64,000 bases of DNA from Mytilus edulis (taxonomy: Eukaryota; Mollusca; Bivalvia; Mytilida; Mytilidae): positions 29,711,133 to 29,775,132 of the forward strand of contig NC_092346.1 in the NCBI RefSeq assembly GCF_963676685.1. Direction: 5' to 3'. The position numbers and the translations under genes are program-made. Of the stretch, positions 56,810 through 64,000 are shown piece by piece. The notes beneath the pieces are model-generated. The model saw nothing but the letters and a program-made list of their open reading frames with translations. It had not been told where the DNA came from and searched no databases. Position 1 is the first letter of the stretch, and each line of letters begins with the position of its first letter.

Positions 56810-57355
56810 ACGAGTAGCGCACAGGTCATGTGTAAAAAGCAAGATAAGAGTTGGTGCATCACATTTATCAATGGTATAATTGATTGAAGCTTGTATACAT
56901 GTATCAGCTTAGGTGTAACAACACTTCAAGGGTATTAACATTTTTTAGCTTGTTACAAAAGCTAATATTTACCATGTTAAAGGGATAAAAATACAAAATG
57001 CCACGTAGTTTCAAAAAAAATCATACATGTAAAAAGGTGCATCACATTTTAACAATGGTATACTTGACTCTAAACCTTGTATACATGTATCAGCTTAGAT
57101 GTAACAACACTTCAAGGGTATTAACATTTTCTACCATGTCAAATACTGAAGCTAATATTTACCATGTTTAAAGTGATAAACATGCAAAATGCCACGCAGT
57201 TGCAAAAAAGTCATGTGTAAAAAGGTGCATCACATTTTATCAAGGGTATACTCGATTGAACCTTGTATACATGTATCAGCTTAGATGTAACAACACTTCA
57301 AGGGTATTAACATTTTCTAGCTTGTTACATATACTAAAGCTAATATTTACCTAAT
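56810..57355. repeat. Three-unit tandem array of about 185 bp
   Basis: GGTGCATCACATTT starts at 56853, 57036 and 57224 (spacing 183 and 188). Each unit carries CTTGTATACATGTATCAGCT and GTAACAACACTTCAAGGGTA. Confidence 0.95.
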
Positions 57356-57699
57356 CGTGACATTGAGCTAAGTGGACACTGTTGCCATGAGTCAGTGGTG
57401 TTCAAATTATTTAATACTTCCCCAAGTACTTCATTTTACTATACCTTTATGGGTAGAAAGTTAAAATCAATACGTTGAAAAACTGATATCTGCAAAGTCA
57501 ACAAAAGCTCCGATACTAGTGTACGTAAAACTAAGCTTTAACAATGCTTCTATTTAATTTCGGTCATACTCACGAATGTGGAATCGTTTCATCAATATAT
57601 TTTATCAGGCTTAGAACGAGTTTAATGAACGCTTCAAACGACTTTATCCGTAAAAACAAAATTAGTTATAGAAACTTTTCCAAAGTTTACGTATTTAAG

Positions 57700-57707
57700 T
57701 GACGTCA
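57700..57707. promoter_or_regulatory. Perfect CRE palindrome
   Basis: TGACGTCA. It lies about 2.4 kb upstream of the 470 aa gene's start; function is unproven. Confidence 0.2.
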
Positions 57708-57934
57708 TATATCATATTTATCTGCTTAATGTATTAGTGAAATAAAGGTGTGATGTACTTTGAAATTGAAAACTGAATAAATAAATAACAAATCCATATT
57801 TTGATTTAATATCAAGGATATGTGTTAATTTGAATTACCCCAGTATTTGCAGATGTTTATGATAGGGAATAACATATGGAGCCCCCGGATGTAGGCGAAC
57901 TTAAATAAAAATGGTGACATCTTTCTAGCATATA

Positions 57935-58130
57935 CCAAAGGAAGTCGATGTAACCTACTGTCGACCACTTAGTTGCCTTTTATCAACGAGCAAAGTCCAT
58001 ATAATACAGTCATGTATAAAGGCCCCGACATCACAAAATATAAAACGATTTAAACCAATACACCAAATATGACGGATAGCAATCAACGACAACCATTGAA
58101 TTTTAGCTTCTTCTTGGCTGGGGACAGACA
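57935..58130 (+). repeat. Family B fragment, diverged
   Basis: CAACGAGCAAAGTCCATATA, ATACAGTCATGTATAAAGGC, CCCCGACATCACAAAATA and CAACGACAACCATTGAATTT. Confidence 0.7.
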
Positions 58131-58403
58131 CAAATCCTACAAATACCTTTTCTTTAGAAAGGAGTCACGGCCATGATTTGGTAAAGACATTTCTAAAAGA
58201 AAGCTGGAGATTGAATCCAGTTTTATTTTTTCGTAATGTTCTATTGTATTTTTAATCTGTATTTTTTACTAATGTTCTATTGTATTGTTAATTTGTGTAT
58301 TTCTATATCCTGAATGTTCTTCCATTTATTTGTATTGTAGTCCTGTCATGTAATGTTGTCATTTTAGTGTTATGTTTAACATTGTCAAAAAAAGAGGGAT
58401 GTT

Positions 58404-58520
58404 GAGCTACCCATAAAACTAGGTTCAATCCACCATTTTTTTTCTTAAAATGTCCTGTACCAAGTCAGGAAAATGACTACTATTGTCTTATAGTTCGATT
58501 TTGTGTGTGTTGCATTTCAG
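58404..58520 (+). repeat. Family D fragment
   Basis: TTGAGCTACCCATAAAACTA, then CCTGTACCAAGTCAGGAAAA and TTGTCTTATAGTTCG. Confidence 0.65.
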
Positions 58521-58738
58521 TGTTTCTGTTGTGTCTTTGTTCTATATTTGATGTGTTTCTCTCAGTTTTAGTTTGTAACCCGGATTTGTTTTTTCTCAAT
58601 CTATTTACGAATTTCGAACAGCTGTATACTACTGTCAGCTCCTACTGCTGTCATTTTTGATAGCGGACCGAATCATCTCACTTGCTTATGCTCCAATCAA
58701 CTATACTTATCGTAGTTAAAGTCATGACATGGCTACCC

Positions 58739-58762
58739 AAACAAACAAACAAACAAACAAAC
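58739..58762. repeat. AAAC microsatellite
   Basis: About six tandem AAAC units. Confidence 0.95.
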
Positions 58763-58883
58763 GTACAGAAGCCTTACAGCTACATATTGATCCGAAGCAA
58801 GAATACGTGATAAGAAGCCTTTTAGCGCGTCTGGATATCCTTGGATGACGAAATACTTATATTTAGTTGAAACCCTAAATCAA

Positions 58884-58920
58884 ATTGTGCGTGACTGCGT
58901 ATTTATACATCCATCGATCT
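58884..58920 (+). repeat. Family E fragment
   Basis: GTGACTGCGTATTTATACAT followed by CCATCGATC. Confidence 0.5.
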
Positions 58921-61670
58921 CACCAAGCAGAACCATCACCTAATTGGCAAATTTAGTTCTTATAAAATAAAGTCAACTTCGCCATTCATTGAAAATTTGG
59001 AAAATAGTGATAACTTTCTATGACATACAGATAATCGATGCTGATTTGCACAAATAAAAACTTTTCGAACAAAAAAATACGAATAAAAATTACATCAAAC
59101 TAAACCCAAATAAATCAAAAGTGCCAAAAAAATGTAAATAAAAAGAGAACAAACATGTCTTTGTAGAAAAAAATCATTATAGGGAGAGAACAACAAATCT
59201 TTGTAAAAATAAAATATTCAAAACATTCCATTTCATTTTAAATGGCTTCCTTGTATGAACTTGGTCCACATTTAAAACATGATAATGCGCGTCACGTGCT
59301 CGTTGCAATTTCGTTACGTATGCAAATTTCTGTTCAGTGTAATCATTAAATCATTGATCATCTTGTTATTATTGTTTAAAAATAGATTAGTATCAAATCT
59401 TATCAATATATACTTGGGTATAAATTTTCCTGATGATTACTATCTCGTACATTGGCCGGTTTATCGACTTAATGAATTTTATTGGATTTTTTAGATTCTC
59501 AGTTAAAGTCCATATTCGTGACATATAGGAATAAACTATGAATAAACATTAAATTTGAAGAGTTTTCTGATATATCAAAATAAATTAGAGTTCCAATCTG
59601 CCTTCTGATCAAACAAGCACTTAATGCATTCGCCTCATTAAGTTGCACTGCACATGCACAATTACTGTTATAGGTTTTGTGCTATTTGTTCAGTGTTTTT
59701 TTCTTCCTTTCTTTTAAACACAAAGAAACTTTATCATAGCCTACTTTGGTAGAGTAAACTTGAAAAATCCTGCAACGTTTGAAATGGTTTTGTGTTATTT
59801 GTTCAGTGATTCTTTTCTTCCTTTCTTTGCACACGTTCTTCAGTAGAATCAAATGAAAAAATCCTGCTACTGCGTGATTGTGCAACCATTGACAGGTTGG
59901 GGACAACCCACCATTTGGAAACTATTCCGCAGATCAGTAACAATCACCCAATTGTGTAATCACTTGATAGTGCTTATTCAAAATTTTATAAAACAAGTCT
60001 TAGTGATTTAAATATAGAAAAGTAGAAAATGGAACAACTTCTGCCAAAGAACCATATTTTTGTTTTGGCTTTTGATAAAGTAAGTAGCTGGAAAATTGTC
60101 AATTTTTCGAAGTATTCATAGGCGTGTAACTTCTCAGTAAATCATAATTGTTCTCTAACTCATATTAAAGAAAATTTGTTTCATTTTTTTTTATCATGAA
60201 TAAATGCCATTACAAGAGTACAATTTGTTAAAAAAAATATTGATTAATTCACGGTTGGTTGTTAAACGTCCAGTGTCAAATATTTCATGCATGTTAGAGA
60301 AAAAAGTTTTGAACACTAGAAAGAAATCCTTATTTAAGGATTATTACTCGGATAGGGAACTAACTACTGCCCCGGCAATGGTTTTGCGGGTTATAACACA
60401 CCGGATTAAGGTTTGATGACACCAGATAACTTTGTGTTTACTTCGCTTGACAATCACAACACAGCCATGCAGTTATAAAAGGTATAATTTGCAATAATAC
60501 GTCAACAAACTGTGGAATACAGAAGTTCTTACCATACACTTTCATGGTTTAGGAATAACTACATAAGAAGTTTTAACAATTTGATTAAAGTTTTAATTGC
60601 GCAAATTTTAGATTATGGTTTAAAATTAAGCGCAAGCTTGTCGGTTAATTTTCTGTGCGGTTACCACGAAAAAGTTTATAAAAATTTAACAATTAAACAA
60701 CGATTTTTCTCTTTTGTTTGTTTTTCATTTGCCGCAAAGACGAACCATTCAAAAGTTCACTTGTACTTTCAAATAAATTGTTTCTTTCCCCCTGTTACAA
60801 GAGCCGTAACACTAGAACGTAAACAAAGAGCAAGCTGCGTTAATCTACTTTATCAGCCTATAATTCGATATTTTTTTATATCAAAATTAAAGTTTGTTTT
60901 AAAAAAATATATATATTTCGTGTTTTTTTCTCCTTCGTTAACCGTTACACTGGAACGTAAATGAAGAGCCAGCTGCGCTTCTATACTATTTAAATCATTT
61001 AATTAAACAATTTAGTACTTTTTGGTAACTAAAGATAAACTTAATAGAAAAAAATCTTCGTTTTTTTTGTAAGGATTAATTTGTTTTAATTTCAAAATGA
61101 GAAAAAAAAACATCTCTCTTACCTGGTGGTCTCATGATTACAGAGAGAGATAGGTTATCCAGGTAATCGTATAGGTAACTTTGCCAATATCTTATATATG
61201 TATGTTAATACGTATATGCTTTATAATCCTATGATGTTGACGATCAAATTCTGACCATACAATGCCCATGTCAATGAGATTTAATAAAACTGAACTGCGA
61301 TTTTAGAATTGATTAAATAAATACATAAATATTTTGAAACGAGCTTTAAAATTCCATGTTTCAATCTATTTAAGGCCTGTAACTTAGTTAAGCAAGATTA
61401 TTTTAATACCCTTGTGTTTATTAACTTTTAATTGATCGCTTGACCTTGCTGAATGGTTTTAAACTTTTAATTTTACAAGATTTAAATTGTCAATTACACT
61501 CTTAAATGAAGTTGCCAAACTCATGTCAGTCCATTAGAGATAGTATCAATACCCCAAGGGTACTATAAATTTAATATACTCAGGTTTAATATTCAAACAT
61601 TGAAACCCGGCGTCTTTTAGAATAAAATCTAAAACCAAGGTGCTTATTATTACATAGTAAAATTGAGTAA
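58921..61670. other. No supported gene
   Basis: The longest frame (60512-60964, 150 codons) starts from GTG and contains no methionine, so it is not called. It holds a direct repeat listed separately. Confidence 0.4.
60804..60979. repeat. Diverged direct repeat of about 40 bp
   Basis: CCGTAACACTAGAACGTAAA at 60806 recurs as CCGTTACACTGGAACGTAAA at 60941. Both are followed by AGAGC and AGCTGCG with small differences. Confidence 0.75.
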
Positions 61671-61760
61671 GGAAGTGGGGAATGTGTCAAAGCGACAACA
61701 ACCCGACCATAGAGCAGACAACAGCCGAAGTCCACCAATGGGTCTTCAATGTAGCAAGAA
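61671..61760 (+). repeat. Family C repeat
   Basis: GTGGGGAATGTGTCAAAGCG, ACAACAACCCGACCATAGAG and CACCAATGGGTCTTCAATG match 37206-37290. Confidence 0.8.
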
Positions 61761-62308
61761 ACTCCCGCACCCGTAATCGTCCTTCAGCTGCCGCCTGGCC
61801 CCTTAAAACATATGTATACTAGTACAGTGATTATGGACGTCATACTAAACTCTGAATTATGTACACAAGAAACTAAAATTAAAAATCATACAAGACTAAC
61901 TATATAGAGGTTTATTTTGATGAAAGTTAAGATATATCTTTGGTTGACTCTGGTTTTTCTTGACCATGGTATGAAAATCGGCAATCTTCGGCTGAATCCG
62001 CCGAGTTGCATTGCATAACTCTCCGGGTCTTTTTGTTTTGCTTTATATTTGGCTTACATTTTATTTATATTCAACGTATTGGTGTACTAGAGTGATTATG
62101 AAGCACAGATATAGTGTGGGGAAAGTAACGACTATTTCATTCTTTTGTCACAATGTATTGTAATATTCCATAGTCATTTTCCTGTTACTTTCAGGGGTCT
62201 CTCACACAAAAATTGTAAACAACTACCAGTATTTTATAATCATTTGTCTGTTTTCGTAGAACACAGTCACTAGAGGTAAAGGGGGAGGGTTGTCTTGAGA
62301 TCTCATAA

Positions 62309-62378
62309 ACATGTTTAACCCCGCCGCAATTTTACGCCTGTCCCAAGTCAGGAGCCTCTGATTATATAGTAACCCCTC
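62309..62378 (-). repeat. Family B fragment, inverted
   Basis: CATGTTTAACCCCGCCGC, then CGCCTGTCCCAAGTCAGGAG, as in 25256-25310. Confidence 0.65.
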
Positions 62379-62519
62379 CCCGACAACCACACCACTACAC
62401 ACGATCGAACGATCAAAAGACGTAAATATACACCAAAAGTTAACCATTGACGAAGTTCAGATTGCGGACAGCGCATGGTCGTGAACTTGTCAACTGTTTT
62501 TGGTGATATCCATTAGACG

Positions 62520-62785
62520 TGACTATTTACTTATTTATCCCATCATTTTGCTATTGTTCTATGACAATTTTTGTATCCTTGTCTTTCATTTCTGCTAATG
62601 TGCTTCGTCTATATGTCTTATTGTGTTTCTTATACATATGACGTGGCTCTGTACTTGTACACTCCGTCATTACGTTAGTGTGCTATATAGCAAATTTTTG
62701 TATTATTTTCTTTCAATTTTGCTAATGTGCTATGTCTATATGCCTTTTTGTGTTTCTTTGACACATATGCCCTGGCTTCGTTCCT
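62520..62785 (+). repeat. Tandem repeat of about 130 bp, units 1-2
   Basis: Unit 1 contains TTCTATGACAATTTTTGTAT, TGCTAATGTGCTTCGTCTAT and ATATGACGTGGCTCTGTACT. Unit 2 contains GCTATATAGCAAATTTTTGT, TGCTAATGTGCTATGTCTAT and ATATGCCCTGGCTTCG. A third unit resumes after the insertion, at 63952-64000. Confidence 0.75.
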
Positions 62786-63951
62786 AGGCAACAACCATTT
62801 TCTTATATGGGAGGGGGGGGGCCTGGTATTTTTTTGAAAAAATATTTTGATGGCCTAGCTGAAAGAAAAAAAAATGTTTTGCATTGTAGCTGAAAAAAAA
62901 ATTATGGTGTCACCTGCATGAAAAAAAAAGGTGCACTGCTGAATTTGAGAATAGTAAAAATAACAACAGTTGAGATGTTTCACAGCAAATTATAACATCT
63001 GTCCAGTCTACAGATTACGCTAAGATTGCCATTTATACCTTATTACTTTTTGTATTTTCCTGTAATAGTGTTTGATCCAGAAATATTTAAAAGCATTCCA
63101 AGTCTCCTGCATGTATGCTACTATATTAAGACATACTTAAAACTGCAACTATTATAAACATGAAATGGTCCTTTTATAACAGGGATAGATATGGTATGAT
63201 AAGCAGTCTTTTAAAGGCCCTGATTGTGTATGACACAGACTTGAATGCCGGTAGTATTTTCCTTTGTATCATTCTGTAACATTCTTTATACCTCTTTTTT
63301 TAATGGAATGTCAATTATCATCGTTGGAAACAGTGGATGTTTATAATTTGGAGCTACTCACTCTTTGCCATTACATATGACAATGGTGGCCACTTCAATT
63401 GCAGTATTAAAATTCGAGGAATGTGGTTCCTGTAAGACGGACTTAGAGAATATCATAATGTAGAAAGTGGGCTAAAAAAACAGAGACAACAGCCAATGCC
63501 AGGATAAAGACAGAGCTATGCACTTTACATTTTACATCAATTTAAACAAGAATGTGTCCAAAGTAAACGGATGCCCCACTCGCACTTTCATTTTCCATGT
63601 TCAATGGACCATGAAATTGGATAAAAAATATAATTAGGCATTAAAATTTGAAAGATAATATCATAAAGAACATGTGTACTAAGTTTCAAGTTGATTGGAC
63701 TTCAACTTCATCAAAAACTACCTCGACCAAACACTTTAATCTGAAGCGGGACAGACGGACGAACGAACAGACGAACGAACGGATGAACATACCAGAAAAC
63801 ATAATGCCCCTCTACTATCGTAGGTGAGACATACAGATTGAAATGAATTTTATGTAAATTTTATGGTTTTGAGAAGAAAAAAAATGTGTTTCTGTTCCCC
63901 CCCCCCCCCCCCCCCCCACACACACCCCAGATAAGAAAATGGTTGTTGCCT
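62786..63951. mobile_element. 1.17 kb TIR element with terminal G/C tracts
   Basis: The left end AGGCAACAACCATTTTCTTA is the reverse complement of the right end, which finishes AAGAAAATGGTTGTTGCCT. Just inside, a G run (62811-62820) is mirrored by a long C run (63898-63917). The interior holds an A-rich motif region (62830-62935), a family C scrap (about 63456-63510) and an inverted family H copy (63546-63825). No ORF is supported and no clear target duplication is visible. Confidence 0.7.
63546..63825 (-). repeat. Family H repeat, inverted
   Basis: Plus-strand CAAGAATGTGTCCAAAG, GTGTACTAAGTTTCAAGTTG, GATTGGACTTCAACTTCATC, AAGCGGGACAGACGGACGAA and CATACCAGAAAACATAATGC are the inverse of 52611-52872. 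Confidence 0.85.
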
Positions 63952-64000
63952 TATATATACATCCAATCATTGTATATGTGTTACTGTTCTATGATAACGT
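63952..64000 (+). repeat. Tandem repeat of about 130 bp, unit 3 (cut by window end)
   Basis: TATATATACATCCAATCATT, then TGTTACTGTTCTATGATAAC, continuing the array interrupted at 62786. Confidence 0.6.

Noticed and set aside
60474-60483. TATAAAAGG upstream of the 150-codon frame
   Set aside because: TATA-like strings are common in this AT-rich DNA, and the downstream frame has no start codon or donor.
60512-60964. 150-codon plus-strand open frame
   Set aside because: It starts from GTG, contains no methionine, is rich in F/Y/K/L as expected of AT-rich DNA, and includes a non-coding direct repeat.
1-64000. CRISPR array, operon or defence island
   Set aside because: No regularly spaced short direct repeats with unique spacers and no clustered genes; the tandem arrays here lack spacers.

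Overview
The window reads as nuclear DNA of a bivalve mollusc, most likely a sea mussel (Mytilus or a close relative). It is AT-rich and gene-poor, has intron-style splice sites and TATA-type core promoters, and carries several dispersed repeat families that I recognise from mussel genomes. The species call rests on memory of those repeats, not on a search. There are no bacterial-style operons, no rRNA, no tRNA that I can find, and no CRISPR array.

Two convincing protein genes are present. The first (+ strand, about 35.29-36.9 kb) is compact: a TATA box, a very short first exon, a 114-116 bp intron, then one coding exon for a basic, disordered protein of about 213 aa. The second (- strand, about 55.94-53.65 kb) has a probable 5'UTR exon, a 5'UTR intron of about 0.67 kb and one coding exon for a 470 aa disordered protein with five seven-residue repeats. 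I recognise neither product. Both have tiny upstream ORFs just after the splice acceptor, one of them a minimal ATG-TAG start-stop element. Weaker gene signals are a TATA promoter with a possible first exon at 45.6 kb and three possible isolated exons (17.7, 28.6 and 31.0 kb).

The rest is mostly mobile-element debris and local duplications. Family A is the 3' end of a retroelement with a degenerate reverse-transcriptase-type C-terminal tail; long copies lie at 7.9-8.4, 10.6-11.1 and 27.7-28.2 kb. Family B is a dispersed repeat of about 0.5 kb with many copies. Families C, D, E, H and I are shorter repeats. DNA transposon-like units include a non-autonomous Helitron (20.5-21.6 kb) with a family B copy inside it, a hAT-like MITE (9.7 kb), a 1.1 kb element with nested palindromic termini and a 9 bp target duplication (32.3-33.4 kb), a 244 bp element full of a CGACCT motif (47.9-48.2 kb), and a 1.17 kb element with G/C tracts (62.8-63.95 kb). 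Foldback palindromes occur at 2.0-2.4, 50.45-50.72 and 50.84-50.94 kb.

Tandem structures include two separate duplications of about 1.2 kb (4.0-6.3 and 22.4-24.8 kb), an eight-unit 89-90 bp minisatellite (51.1-51.8 kb), a three-unit array of about 185 bp (56.8-57.35 kb), and several shorter ones. I see no evidence of a multi-gene system. The most distinctive items are the two orphan genes with micro-uORFs and the palindrome-ended element.
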